53,353 nt of DNA from Bacteroidales bacterium (GCA_007132995.1 SLNP01000004.1:1-53353), one strand, 5' to 3'. Shown: positions 8,840-17,984, numbered from the stretch's first letter. Notes: generated by a model from the letters alone, not told the origin. Numbers and translations are program-made.

Positions 8840-8981
8840 CAGCCTCTATTCTATATTTTTATTTTTTCTCTCTCCTTCCGGGGCGCCCTTCAATCTCTTC
8901 GTTTGTTTCGCTCTACTGCACCTCTTTATCTGAACATATTCAATAACCGCAAAGTGGGTTTGTCTGCCTGACTGATCCCCT

Positions 8982-9012
8982 TTTGTATCGTAAACTCTTT
9001 TTTTTACCTTTA
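8982..9012 (+). promoter_or_regulatory. Promoter of the ssb-gldE-gldD operon
   Basis: TTTG at 8982-8985, a 19-base spacer and TACCTTTA at 9005-9012, one base from the -7 consensus. Transcription would begin near 9020, about 35 bases before the ssb start. Confidence 0.5.
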
Positions 9013-9053
9013 CAGCATCAGGAAACAACCTGTGTTAAAACAGAACACTCTAT

Positions 9054-9551
9054 ATGTCAGTCAACAAAGTAATCCTTGTAGGGAATGTAGGTAAAGACCC
9101 CGAGGTAAGATACCTTGAGAGCGGTGTTGCCCTTGCCCGATTCCCCTTCGCTACCAGCGAAACCTATAAAAGTAAAGAGGGTGAGCGTATCACCACTACA
9201 GAGTGGCATAATATTGTTCTATGGCGCGGATTGGCCGAAGTGGCTGAAAAATACATAAAGAAGGGTAGCCAGCTCTACATTGAGGGAAGGATAAGGACCC
9301 GGTCGTATGATGACAGAGATGGCAACAAGCGGTATATGACCGAGATTATTGCCGATCAGATGCAGATGCTGGGAAGACGCTCAGACTCTGAAGGCCCGAG
9401 CAACTCTGACAAAAAGAGCGGAAGCGGTAATTCCCCGTCCGGGCAGAATCAGGAGTCAGGAGGCAGTTATGGCGACAGCTATAGTACCGGCAGCAGCGAT
9501 GACACACCATTCGGTGATTCATCGGGTGGGGCTGATGATCTGCCCTTTTGA
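9054..9551 (+). CDS. ssb: Single-stranded DNA-binding protein
   Basis: 165 residues. The OB-fold occupies about residues 1-108 with the family text VNKVILVGNVGKDPEVR, TEWHNIVLW and a YIEGRIRTRSY strand. A Gly/Ser/Asn-rich flexible linker follows, and the protein ends in DDLPF, the acidic tip that recruits replication and repair enzymes. It binds and protects single-stranded DNA as a tetramer. It heads an operon with gldE (22 bases downstream), gldD and a phosphopantetheinyl transferase. Confidence 0.96.
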   Translation: MSVNKVILVGNVGKDPEVRYLESGVALARFPFATSETYKSKEGERITTTEWHNIVLWRGLAEVAEKYIKKGSQLYIEGRIRTRSYDDRDGNKRYMTEIIADQMQMLGRRSDSEGPSNSDKKSGSGNSPSGQNQESGGSYGDSYSTGSSDDTPFGDSSGGADDLPF

Positions 9552-9573
9552 GTAGTAACCAAATCTGGCAGAG

Positions 9574-10914
9574 TTGGAAACTGATGATCCTCTTTCGGTA
9601 TTGGGTAGTTTTTCGGGCGTGATAATATATCAGCCCGATGCCTCTGTCGTTACGGGGCTTGTTGTTGTGGTTCTGCTGCTACTATTATCTGCCCTTGTTT
9701 CAGGCTCAGAGGTAGCCTATTTCTCTCTTAAGCCGGCAGACATTGAAAAGCTGAAGGCATCAAAGTCAAAGCGTGCCCCTGTTGTTCTTAATCTTCATGG
9801 TTCGCCTGAGAATCTGCTCAGCACAATACTTATAGCCAACAACTTTATAAACATAGCGATTATAGTCATCGCCGCCTGGGTTGGCACTGGTCTGTTCGAT
9901 TTCACAGGCAATGACATAGTTAGCTTTATTGTCGAGGTTCTTATTATTACAGCCCTGCTGCTCTTTTTCGGCGAGATACTGCCAAAAGTGTATGCGACGC
10001 GCAACAACCTCGGATTTGCCCTTTTCATGGCACTGTTTCTCAGGTTTGCATCGCGCCTTTTAAGGCCCGCCGCATCTGCATTGATGCTCTCATCCTCTTA
10101 TATTAAAAGAAGATCTGACAGCAACAGAGGGTCTGTAAGCATGGATGATCTCTCTGATGCAATTGATTTAACAGCAGCAAAAGAGAGTGAAGATGAAAAG
10201 ATTCTGAAAGGTATAGTTAAGTTTGGCAATATCAGTGTAAGCGCCATAATGACACCCAGAGTTGATATTATGGCTCTCAACATAAAGTGCAGCTTCAGGG
10301 ATATACTACCCCCCATTTTCGATTCCGGTTTCTCACGCATCCCTGTATATGAAAACTCATTGGATAGTGTAAAGGGCCTGCTATATGTCAAGGACATACT
10401 GCCACACATCGATAAGCATGGCAATTTCAGATGGCAGAATCTTATCAGAAAGCCCTACTTTGTTCCGGAGGCCAAGAAGATAAATGAGCTGCTCAAGGAG
10501 TTTCAGGTCAAGAAGAGTCATATGGCCGTAGTAGTAGATGAATATGGTGGAACCAGCGGTATAATAACTCTGGAAGATATTCTTGAAGAGATAGTCGGAG
10601 AGATAACCGATGAGACCGACGAGGAGGAGATGATTTTCAAGCAGGAAGATGACAGCTCTTATATTTTCCTTGGCAAGACACTTCTCAACGATTTTTGCAA
10701 GATACTCGACATTGAAGAGGATCTTTTTGACGAGGTTCGTGGTGAATCAGAAACGCTTGCAGGTTTGATACTTGAGCTTACAGGTGAAATTCCGCAGGTG
10801 ACCCAGACATTAGAGCATGGGCCATTCCTTTTTGAGATAATATCTGTAGATAAACGAAGAATAAAAGAGATAAAGGTAACCATTGTTGAAAATAGAGGTA
10901 AAAATATTGACTGA
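9574..10914 (+). CDS. gldE: GldE-like CNNM/CorC-type membrane protein
   Basis: 446 residues. A DUF21 (CNNM) membrane domain with about four hydrophobic segments (residues about 20-180) is followed by a CBS-domain pair (ISVSAIMTPRVDI to MAVVVDEYGGTSGIITLEDI) and a C-terminal CorC/HlyC domain. Its position directly before gldD matches the gliding-motility gldE locus of Bacteroidota. In Flavobacterium, GldE assists GldD function and is linked to T9SS-dependent movement and secretion. No ATG fits the N-terminus; the TTG at 9574 is used. The 3' end overlaps gldD by 32 bases. Confidence 0.88.
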   Translation: METDDPLSVLGSFSGVIIYQPDASVVTGLVVVVLLLLLSALVSGSEVAYFSLKPADIEKLKASKSKRAPVVLNLHGSPENLLSTILIANNFINIAIIVIAAWVGTGLFDFTGNDIVSFIVEVLIITALLLFFGEILPKVYATRNNLGFALFMALFLRFASRLLRPAASALMLSSSYIKRRSDSNRGSVSMDDLSDAIDLTAAKESEDEKILKGIVKFGNISVSAIMTPRVDIMALNIKCSFRDILPPIFDSGFSRIPVYENSLDSVKGLLYVKDILPHIDKHGNFRWQNLIRKPYFVPEAKKINELLKEFQVKKSHMAVVVDEYGGTSGIITLEDILEEIVGEITDETDEEEMIFKQEDDSSYIFLGKTLLNDFCKILDIEEDLFDEVRGESETLAGLILELTGEIPQVTQTLEHGPFLFEIISVDKRRIKEIKVTIVENRGKNID

Positions 10915-11482
10915 GCCTGTTGCCGTTATGGTACTGCTGGCTATCATTGTTATTTCGTGCGGTAATGGCCGGCAGCCCAGGCCACGCGCCTATTTCAGAA
11001 TTGACTTTCCGGAGAGATCGTACCGGGTCTTTGATGATAGCTCGTGCCCCTTTAAGTTTGAGTATCCCGTTTACGGCACAGTTAACGAGAGCGGAGAGAG
11101 AGATGCCGAGCCATGCTGGTTCGATATAGATTTTGCTGATTTCAGAGCCAGGATACACCTTAGCTACAAACCTGTAAACAATAATCTTGCAGAGTTACTG
11201 GAAGACAGTTACTCTCTGGTCTACAACCATACAATAAAAGCAGATGCAATACGGGAGGTAAACTATAACGATCATGAGTCAGGGGTTTTCGGCCTTCTTT
11301 ATGATCTGAAAGGAAATACCGCCACTGCCGTTCAATTTTTTGTTACCGACAGCACTAACCATTTCATGAGGGGCGCACTCTACTTTTACGCGTCACCCAA
11401 CGAGGACAGCCTGGCGCCGGTAATAGAATTTTTCAGGCAAGACATTGTTCATCTGGTAGAGACCATCAGGTGGAAAGAGTAA
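10883..11482 (+). CDS. gldD: GldD-like gliding motility lipoprotein
   Basis: 199 residues from a TTG codon. A hydrophobic signal (VMVLLAIIVISCG) ends in a lipobox Cys at about residue 26, followed by PRAYFRIDFPERSYRVFD, typical of GldD. GldD is a lipoprotein needed for gliding and, in several Bacteroidota, for type IX secretion. The start is uncertain: an ATG at 10928 would leave a signal peptide without positive charge, so an upstream TTG (10883 or 10904), overlapping gldE, is preferred; translational coupling to gldE is likely. The two secreted T9SS cargo proteins elsewhere in the window fit with a functional system. Confidence 0.85.
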   Translation: MLKIEVKILTEPVAVMVLLAIIVISCGNGRQPRPRAYFRIDFPERSYRVFDDSSCPFKFEYPVYGTVNESGERDAEPCWFDIDFADFRARIHLSYKPVNNNLAELLEDSYSLVYNHTIKADAIREVNYNDHESGVFGLLYDLKGNTATAVQFFVTDSTNHFMRGALYFYASPNEDSLAPVIEFFRQDIVHLVETIRWKE

Positions 11483-11504
11483 CAGAGCCAGAACATTACC
11501 ATTT

Positions 11505-12194
11505 ATGAGCTGTATATCGAAACATCACTTAGACGAAAACTCTCTGCTGGGGGTCTGGAAGATAGAGGAAGATATTGAGACTCTTTCAGATCTTGTCTAT
11601 CTTAATGACAGCGACCGTGCAAAGTTTGATTCATTCCGCAGCAAATCGCGCAAACTTGAGTTTCTGAGTGTAAGAGCGCTTCTAAGAGAGCTCATAGGCC
11701 CTCAGGCTTCAATAGTATATGACAGGAACAACAAACCCTATCTGAAAGATGGCTCACACTTTATTAGCATAAGTCACTCGAATAACCTCACAGCCATACT
11801 GCTTAGCAGCAACGAAAGGGTTGGAGTAGACCTCGAGTACATGAGTGCGAACATTACCGCTTTCGCCTTCAAATTCCTCAATCGCAATGAGATTATTACA
11901 ACCGATACTGACAGGAAGCGATATCACCTCTATATTCACTGGTGTGCCAAGGAGGCACTCTACAAAATATGCGACAAAGAGGGCATAAGATTAAGAAGTG
12001 ATATTACCATAGAGCCTTTTGATGTCGCTAATTCAGGAGAGATAACCGGAAGGGTAAGGAGCGAATCTATGGATGAGAGCTTCACCCTGAGATACAGCAG
12101 GTATGAAAACTACACAATAGTGTGGACAAAGAAGCTATTTGCCGACGACGACCCCGAAAAGCTGAAGATCTGCTCGCCAGATGCAAGAAGGTGA
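11505..12194 (+). CDS. 4'-phosphopantetheinyl transferase superfamily protein
   Basis: 229 residues of the Sfp/AcpT-type fold. The magnesium and CoA-binding signatures are visible as RVGVDLEYM (about residue 104) and WCAKEALYKI (about residue 145), with FISISHSNN upstream. Such enzymes move the phosphopantetheine arm of CoA onto carrier proteins of fatty acid or secondary-metabolite synthesis. It starts 22 bases after gldD and is the last gene of the ssb-gldE-gldD unit, ended by a strong hairpin at 12266-12300. The carrier protein served is not in this window. Confidence 0.88.
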   Translation: MSCISKHHLDENSLLGVWKIEEDIETLSDLVYLNDSDRAKFDSFRSKSRKLEFLSVRALLRELIGPQASIVYDRNNKPYLKDGSHFISISHSNNLTAILLSSNERVGVDLEYMSANITAFAFKFLNRNEIITTDTDRKRYHLYIHWCAKEALYKICDKEGIRLRSDITIEPFDVANSGEITGRVRSESMDESFTLRYSRYENYTIVWTKKLFADDDPEKLKICSPDARR

Positions 12195-12265
12195 CATATC
12201 GGCCATAGTAGCATCACCGGCACCATCTTTTATAGCGGTCTCCTGATAAAAAGGGTCATATACCG

Positions 12266-12300
12266 AAAGAGGTGGCTGCAAAAATTGCAGCCACCTCTTT
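12266..12300. terminator. Bidirectional terminator between convergent genes
   Basis: A perfect 15-bp stem (12266-12280 with 12286-12300) and the loop AAAAT, with A-rich text on one side and T-rich on the other. It lies between the plus-strand phosphopantetheinyl transferase gene and the minus-strand TPR gene and can end both transcripts. Confidence 0.85.
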
Positions 12301-12329
12301 TAAAGCTTTCGATCTTCCCCTGAAAACGG

Positions 12330-13325
12330 CTATCCGTTACAGTTGAGGACATTCTCTATCTGGAACCTTGCGGCCTCTTCAAACTCACCATGCAGGGCAT
12401 TTCGGTATGCTGCACATGCCCGTGCGGTGTTATCGAGTGCCTCGTACGACCTTCCTATATGGAAGTATATTCCGGCATTCGACTCCGCATCACCTTCTGA
12501 GAGTTCCAGAGCCTCATTGAGGGCCTCTATTGCGCTCTGCCACTGTTCCACGCGGAACCTTGCAAGACCGAGCTGATAGTAGACCGCCGAGCTTCTGTTG
12601 CCATACTCAATAGAGGTAAGCAGATTTTGCTCAGTAGCCGTAAAAGCGCCATCCTGCATTGTAGTCTGTGCGGCATTAAAGAATGAGATGCTCACTGTAC
12701 GCCTTATGGTCTCAATATTCTCTGCCATATCGGGATTTTCAGATCCGATTTTAATGGCATTCTCTGCCGACTCAAGCATTTTGGCCCTTTCGCCCTGTGC
12801 ATCATAGACAAGAACCCTTCCAAGATGCAGTCTGAACTCTGTCGAGTCATAACTGTGTGCCTGATTATATAACTCCAGAGCCTTGTCGAGGTCACCTGCG
12901 TTACGGGCATTATTACCCTGTATAGATAATATCTGGGCTATCATCCCCTTTGCAAGCGGAGGGTATCTTTCATCTTCATATTTCTCTGATGCTGCCAGGC
13001 AGTCCCTGAGAGCATCTACAGACCCCTGAAGGTCATTTCTCTGTGCCAGTGTACGCGCTATCTGGAAATGGAGCCTCGGTATCTGCTGAATTACCTGCCG
13101 TTTCATATCCATTGCATCTTCGGTACCAATCTCATCGGCCATCTCAATCACCTGCTCAAACTGTGCAAGTGCGAAGGCTGGATTATTACCCTGCATGCCC
13201 TGAACGCCACTGTTGAAAATCTGCACAAGATTTTCCATAGTAGCCTGTGCTGACAGATTTGCCACAGGCAGAAACAGCAGCAGCAGCAGCATTACCTTAC
13301 TCCTTTTCATCAATTTCATTGTCAT
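12330..13325 (-). CDS. Secreted tetratricopeptide repeat protein
   Basis: 331 residues. A signal peptide (residues about 1-28, ending ANLSAQA) is followed by helical pairs of TPR type across the whole mature protein, for example the stretches around LDKALELYNQAHSYD, AVYYQLGLARFRVEQWQSAIEALNEAL and AGIYFHIGRSYEALDN. TPR arrays act as protein-docking scaffolds in the periplasm or on the outer membrane. No enzymatic motif is present and the partner is unknown. Its promoter is well formed (13357-13386) and it is probably a single-gene unit converging on the PPTase gene. Confidence 0.85.
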   Translation of the reverse strand: MTMKLMKRSKVMLLLLLFLPVANLSAQATMENLVQIFNSGVQGMQGNNPAFALAQFEQVIEMADEIGTEDAMDMKRQVIQQIPRLHFQIARTLAQRNDLQGSVDALRDCLAASEKYEDERYPPLAKGMIAQILSIQGNNARNAGDLDKALELYNQAHSYDSTEFRLHLGRVLVYDAQGERAKMLESAENAIKIGSENPDMAENIETIRRTVSISFFNAAQTTMQDGAFTATEQNLLTSIEYGNRSSAVYYQLGLARFRVEQWQSAIEALNEALELSEGDAESNAGIYFHIGRSYEALDNTARACAAYRNALHGEFEEAARFQIENVLNCNG

Positions 13326-13356
13326 AGTTATCTGTTTTGGTTATTAACACGATTTG

Positions 13357-13386
13357 CAAATATAGAGATTTCGATCTATTCTCAAA
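13357..13386 (-). promoter_or_regulatory. Promoter of the TPR protein gene
   Basis: Minus strand: TTTG at 13383-13386, an 18-base spacer and TATATTTG at 13357-13364. The predicted start is about 25 bases before the start codon. Confidence 0.58.
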
Positions 13387-13427
13387 CATCCTTCTCTCTG
13401 CAGAGGTAATTTCAAAAACCGTACCAC

Positions 13428-15077
13428 TCATCGGAGTATTTCTTCAAGAAGCTCACTATCAGAAGCGTTAGGCATCGGTATGCCGAGTATGGCTGATATA
13501 GTAGCCGCCACCCCTGTCATGTTGATCCTTCTGTGAATGGTAGCCCTGTTCACGCTCCACCCGTACCATATAAGCGGTACATGTGAGTCGTACCCGAATG
13601 GCGAGCCGTGGTCAGCCAGATAATCGCTGTTATCTATCCAGCCTGGGTGTAGTACAACAATGACATCGCCCGATCGCACCGGAGAAAAGTTATTGCTTAT
13701 TCTCATCATATGTCCGTTGCTGAAACTTCCCGACTCGAAGGCAGAGAACGGATATGCAGCGGAGACACCCGAGAACTGAACAATAAACCTTGCCACAACC
13801 CTCTGTATCTCATCAAGTGGTATTCTTGCATCCTCTATAAGGGTACGGTTAAGGAAAATCTGGCGTTCGTGGTACCCCCTTATCCAGTCGCCCTCTCCAT
13901 ACAGAGCATTGAGGTATGTTCTCAGCAGCGACAAAGCCTGGTTCTGTCTGAACCTGCCCGCTGGTATCCGGTTCTGTTGAAGAACTGATGGGACCTCAGA
14001 GACCCCATGAGCGGCAGTAAAGAAGAGCAATATATTCTGTTTACCCAGAGAGTCGTTAAGCCTGTCGAGCAATCTCTCTATCTCCCTGTCCAGTCGCAGC
14101 AGTGCGTCATATGATTCGACAGAAGAGGGACCGAAGCGGTGACCGATATTGTCATTGGCATTATATGCAATGGCAATAAAATCTGTTCCCTGGCCCTTGC
14201 CCATACCCTCCTCTTCTATCAGCTTAAGCACAAAATCGGTTGTAAGTGAGTTGCTGAAGGGAGTCTCAGCCAGCAGTGAGTAGTCACGGGTTCTGGATAT
14301 CAAGCCTCTCCTGCTCATCTTGTCAAGGTCATACGGGAAGCCGTTTACCCCCCTCAGTTCGCCTGACGAAGCAGAGTCGGGAAGTGCCATATAGTATCTA
14401 TCTCTCACAAGCAGTGGGTTCCAAACCTTAGAGAGGTATTGTGAGGCATGCTGCATAGCGTTAAAATCGACTACCCAGCCGGGCAGCTGCTCCATATAGA
14501 AAGTACTGCTCATCCAGGTTCCTGTCTGGTCATCGAACCAGAAGGCACCGTCGCTGGTGTGGCCGCCCCCCAGTACGGCCGAATAGTTCTTGAAGCCTAC
14601 GCTGAAGCTTCTGGAGATGCCGTTAGATGCCAGTTTGAGTTCATCAGAAAAAGTTGTGGCCAGAAGGTTGGCGGCAGAGTGCTTCCCATTCTGATAGCTG
14701 CCACCGGTTGCCCTTACCGACATATCCTCGGTTGCCTCTATAAGATTGCGGCTAAGCGGTTCGTACCATCTGTCGGAAGGTATGCCATGCAATGAGGGCT
14801 CTGCTCCTGTATATATGGTTGCATATCCCGGGGCTCCCTGTATAAGCATATATTTGAAGTGGGCGTTACGGTAGTATGTTCCCTCATTGATAAGCCTGCG
14901 TATACCATTGGCCGTCAATAGACTTCGAGCCTTCTCAAGCTGATCGAACCGGAGCTGTTCAACCACAACGCCTATAACAAGTTTAGGTTTATCAGGCGGT
15001 ATATAGGGGCCCTGTGCAGCGGCGAACGGCATAAGGGCTGCCATTGAGATAATTAGGTAGAGTCTCAAAGAGATCAT
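13428..15077 (-). CDS. PafA-like alkaline phosphatase superfamily protein, catalytic residues lost
   Basis: 549 residues from ATG 15077, chosen because it gives a clean signal peptide (ending AAAQG) and lies just after a strong promoter that the longer frame would overlap. The fold is that of Bacteroidota PafA-type phosphatases: PKLVIGVVVEQLRFD, the PGYATIYTG segment, GGHTSDGAFWFD, DNIGHRFGP, FFTAAHG and YDSHVPLIWYG. Measured against Elizabethkingia PafA from memory, metal ligand Asp38 is Glu40, nucleophile Thr79 is Gly81, Arg164 is Tyr165 and metal ligand Asp352 is Ala356, while Asp309, His313, His357 and the late His remain. It therefore looks like a secreted pseudo-phosphatase that may bind rather than cleave phosphoesters. 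It follows the carboxypeptidase gene by 87 bases. Confidence 0.83.
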   Translation of the reverse strand: MISLRLYLIISMAALMPFAAAQGPYIPPDKPKLVIGVVVEQLRFDQLEKARSLLTANGIRRLINEGTYYRNAHFKYMLIQGAPGYATIYTGAEPSLHGIPSDRWYEPLSRNLIEATEDMSVRATGGSYQNGKHSAANLLATTFSDELKLASNGISRSFSVGFKNYSAVLGGGHTSDGAFWFDDQTGTWMSSTFYMEQLPGWVVDFNAMQHASQYLSKVWNPLLVRDRYYMALPDSASSGELRGVNGFPYDLDKMSRRGLISRTRDYSLLAETPFSNSLTTDFVLKLIEEEGMGKGQGTDFIAIAYNANDNIGHRFGPSSVESYDALLRLDREIERLLDRLNDSLGKQNILLFFTAAHGVSEVPSVLQQNRIPAGRFRQNQALSLLRTYLNALYGEGDWIRGYHERQIFLNRTLIEDARIPLDEIQRVVARFIVQFSGVSAAYPFSAFESGSFSNGHMMRISNNFSPVRSGDVIVVLHPGWIDNSDYLADHGSPFGYDSHVPLIWYGWSVNRATIHRRINMTGVAATISAILGIPMPNASDSELLEEILR

Positions 15078-15106
15078 GGTTACACCTTCTGGGTAAATAT
15101 GAAGGG

Positions 15107-15137
15107 CAAAAATAGGGGTTTTGGTAACCTGAGCAAA
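15107..15137 (-). promoter_or_regulatory. Promoter of the PafA-like gene
   Basis: Minus strand: TTTG at 15134-15137, a 19-base spacer and TATTTTTG at 15107-15114, a full consensus match. Transcription would start near 15100, which supports the downstream ATG at 15077 and lets this gene be expressed independently of the carboxypeptidase upstream. Confidence 0.62.
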
Positions 15138-15164
15138 CAGAGAGCGCCTATTATAGAGCATCTG

Positions 15165-16865
15165 TTACCGTATAATAAGCATTCCTGTGGCAAGTGACCG
15201 CTCATCTCTCCTGCCTGCCTTCACAAGATAGAGTCCCGGGGGCAGCTGTGAAGTATCCAGAAGAAGGGGCGCATCACTATAGTAACTCTTTATTGCTGAG
15301 TATAGCACCCGGCCTGCTATAGATACTATGCGTATTGTCACCTCTCCTTCAAGTGCGGCAGGCAGCAATATCCGGGTATAGTGGGCGGCAGGATTTGGCA
15401 TAATAACCATTGACCCTTCCGTAACAGCTGTGTCGCCCGTAGAAAGAGGTCGCATTTCTACATCCAGTGTGGTATATCCGTCATATCCGGTAGCGACCCC
15501 GGTAACCACCGTATCGTGGTATCCCGCTGCAGAGAACTGTATGTCCCACACCCCTTCGTCGAGCATTCGCAGGTAGGTACCCGAATTACTACAGCTGTAC
15601 ACCTGAGAGTTATCCCTGTCGTGTTCTGCTATAGTTATCTCTGCGAACAGAGGCATACCGCTGTCACTGTCGGTTACTGTACCCTTCACCCCATTGAGTG
15701 CAAAGGCAAGGTAGTTAAGAAGAGACCTGTAGTTGTATTGCCAGAGAGATTCCAGACTATCTGCCGGAGTAATTTTGGTATTGTCAAGTTCAATGGTAAC
15801 CTCCCTGCCCTGCAGCTCATATGTAACAAAGTCCATTCTGCTCCCTGTAATGGCATACCATACGGCACCCCGTACGATTCCATTATCGAACATTCTCATA
15901 TAGCCATCTCTTGCGTAGAGATGTACTGTATCTGCATATTCCCGGCATAGCCTGACAAACCAGTCATCATCAGCATGAATTCTGTCAAGCCATCTGTCCC
16001 ACGGGTAGTTAAGCACTTCCGCGCCCGAATGGAAATTAGCCGACAGTACAAAGCGCCGTTCCTCCATAAAGGCTATCATATCGATGGTCTCCTTCTGTAG
16101 TGTAACACCGCTGTTATCGGGCGAGGGGTAGTTTCTGTTCAGATCGAATCCGTTGGAGTTGGCCCTTCTCGGATTGCTGATATAATCATCAGAACGGTAT
16201 GTGCCATCGGGATTGGAAATAGGGTTAATGTATATCTGCAGGTTATTGAGCAGGCTGGTAACAGCCGGATCATCGCCATAATTTTCAAGAAGGTATTCAG
16301 CCAGCCTGAGCATCAGCACAAAACCGGCCAGTTCGTCGCCATGCATGGTCGATGTAAAGAAGAGCTCCGGCTTTACGGGATCGTCGAAAGAGACATCAGA
16401 GGATATCTTCATTGAGAGAATCAGTCTGCCCTGCACCGACTCACCTATTGTATCGACCCTGCAAAGCTCCGGATATTGAGAGGCCAGGAGGTGGACTATA
16501 GAGTCATACTGAGTATAAGTCGGATAGCTCTGCCACTGCATTGCATCGGTTACAGATGAGGCATTAAGTATGGCTTTCGGATATCCGGGTTCAACAATCT
16601 TGTAGGGAAGACCGAGTTTCATGAAGCTATCAATGGTTGCCTCGGTCAGTATTATCCTGAGAAGTCCGTTCTCATACCGGTCAAGAGAGAGAGTCCTGCC
16701 TATGTCGGTTGCCCTGTCAAAACCGGGATAATCGATTGTAACCAGAGCCTGTCCGTAAACGGCGATTAACTCTCTAAGCCTTTCATCAGCAGATCTGTTA
16801 TGTAAGTCATAGCTGGCCGGAGATATAAAGATTGCAGAGAGCAACAGTATGATGGGCAGCCTCAT
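15165..16865 (-). CDS. Secreted M14 zinc carboxypeptidase with T9SS sorting domain
   Basis: 566 residues in four parts. A signal peptide (about 1-18) leads a catalytic M14 domain (about 100-400) with the zinc motif MHGDELAGF, the substrate pocket segments NPDGTY and GFDLNRNYP, the third ligand in NFHSGAEVLNYPW, and the general base Glu in TYELQGREVTIEL. A carboxypeptidase-regulatory-like beta domain (GVKGTVTDSDSGMPL onward, about 400-475) follows, and the last 75 residues are a type IX secretion sorting domain (IMPNPAAHYTRI ... LPPGLYLVKA). It should be exported to the surface or medium, where it trims C-terminal residues from peptides. It starts 11 bases after the YchF gene, so the two are probably co-transcribed. 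Confidence 0.9.
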   Translation of the reverse strand: MRLPIILLLSAIFISPASYDLHNRSADERLRELIAVYGQALVTIDYPGFDRATDIGRTLSLDRYENGLLRIILTEATIDSFMKLGLPYKIVEPGYPKAILNASSVTDAMQWQSYPTYTQYDSIVHLLASQYPELCRVDTIGESVQGRLILSMKISSDVSFDDPVKPELFFTSTMHGDELAGFVLMLRLAEYLLENYGDDPAVTSLLNNLQIYINPISNPDGTYRSDDYISNPRRANSNGFDLNRNYPSPDNSGVTLQKETIDMIAFMEERRFVLSANFHSGAEVLNYPWDRWLDRIHADDDWFVRLCREYADTVHLYARDGYMRMFDNGIVRGAVWYAITGSRMDFVTYELQGREVTIELDNTKITPADSLESLWQYNYRSLLNYLAFALNGVKGTVTDSDSGMPLFAEITIAEHDRDNSQVYSCSNSGTYLRMLDEGVWDIQFSAAGYHDTVVTGVATGYDGYTTLDVEMRPLSTGDTAVTEGSMVIMPNPAAHYTRILLPAALEGEVTIRIVSIAGRVLYSAIKSYYSDAPLLLDTSQLPPGLYLVKAGRRDERSLATGMLIIR

Positions 16866-16876
16866 AGCTTGTGAAA

Positions 16877-17962
16877 TTACACATTAAATCTCACAAAAAC
16901 TATATCGCCATCTTCGACAACATAGTTCTTTCCCTCGACAAAAAATCGTCCCGCCTCTTTACATGCACTCTCTGATCCCATCCTTATAAAGTCATCATAC
17001 TTCATAACCTCTGCCCTTATGAAACCTCTCTCCAGGTCGCTGTGAATAACTCCCGCTGCCTCAGGTGCCTTCATTCCGTCATGTATAGTCCAGGCTCTTA
17101 TCTCTTTGGGGCCTATGGTAAAAAAGGTTTTCAGGTTAAGCAGAGAGTAGGCGGCTCTTACCAGACGGTTTACGCCGGGCTCTTCCAGGCCTGCATCATG
17201 CAAAAACTCAAGCCTCTCTTCAGGATGGTTCAGTTCGGCGATATCGGCCTCAAGGCTTCCGGCTATGGTGATCATCTCCTCTCCCCTCTCCTCAAGGTAA
17301 GATGCTACCTGTCGCGACCAGTCATTTCCACTGGCTGCTGACCCCTGATCAACATTGCACACATAGAGTACCGGTTTCATTGTAAGAAGGAAAAGCTCTT
17401 CAACATATCTCAGTTCAGTTGCATTCAGGTTAAGGCTGCGTATATCGCCGAAATCACCAAGATGTCCGGCACACTTTTTAAGAACATCAACCCCCTTTAA
17501 TGCATCCTTATCGCCTGTTTTAATGAGCCTTTCGAGCCTCTCTATCTTTTTTTCCACTGACTCCAGGTCGCGCATCTGAAGTTCAAGATTGATATTCTCT
17601 ATATCGCGCACCGGATTTACCGAACCATCGGGATGTGGTGCATCGTCGTTATCAAAGCAGCGTACAACATGTATAAGGGCATCGGAATTCCGTATTTCAG
17701 CGAGGAACCTGTTGCCGGCGGTAGCACCTCCGCCCTTCATCAATCCGGGTATATCGACAATCTCCATCGTAGTGGGCACCACCCTCTCTGTCTTCTGTCT
17801 CTTTTCAAGTTCACGGAGTCTTCGGTCAGGAACCTGTATGGTTCCCAGGTTGGGTTTTGATTCGCCGAACCTGTTGATCTCTCCCCTGCTGTTAGACAGC
17901 GAGTTGAATATGGTAGTCTTACCTGAATTAACCACCCCTGTAATTCCACACTGCAGTGCCAT
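16877..17962 (-). CDS. ychF: YchF-family (Obg-type) nucleotide-binding protein
   Basis: 361 residues, close to the usual 363 for YchF. The G domain starts MALQCGITGVVNSGKTT, with VDIPGL as G3 and CNVDQ near the position of the altered G4 that makes YchF prefer ATP. A helical hairpin (LESVEKKIERLERLI) and a C-terminal TGS domain (AWTIHDGMKAPEAAGVIHSDLERGF) complete the layout. The P-loop reads GVVNSGKT instead of the more common GLPNVGKS, and the usual NFPF text after it is absent, so it may be a YchF variant rather than the classical redox-regulated ATPase. The family associates with ribosomes and stress responses. It is followed at 11 bases by a secreted carboxypeptidase. Confidence 0.87.
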   Translation of the reverse strand: MALQCGITGVVNSGKTTIFNSLSNSRGEINRFGESKPNLGTIQVPDRRLRELEKRQKTERVVPTTMEIVDIPGLMKGGGATAGNRFLAEIRNSDALIHVVRCFDNDDAPHPDGSVNPVRDIENINLELQMRDLESVEKKIERLERLIKTGDKDALKGVDVLKKCAGHLGDFGDIRSLNLNATELRYVEELFLLTMKPVLYVCNVDQGSAASGNDWSRQVASYLEERGEEMITIAGSLEADIAELNHPEERLEFLHDAGLEEPGVNRLVRAAYSLLNLKTFFTIGPKEIRAWTIHDGMKAPEAAGVIHSDLERGFIRAEVMKYDDFIRMGSESACKEAGRFFVEGKNYVVEDGDIVFVRFNV

Positions 17963-17984
17963 TTTCTATAGACTTAATTTGGTG

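Noticed and set aside
8846..9028. 60-codon minus-strand frame between HU and ssb
   Set aside because: It overlaps the ssb promoter and part of the HU upstream region and has no conserved features.
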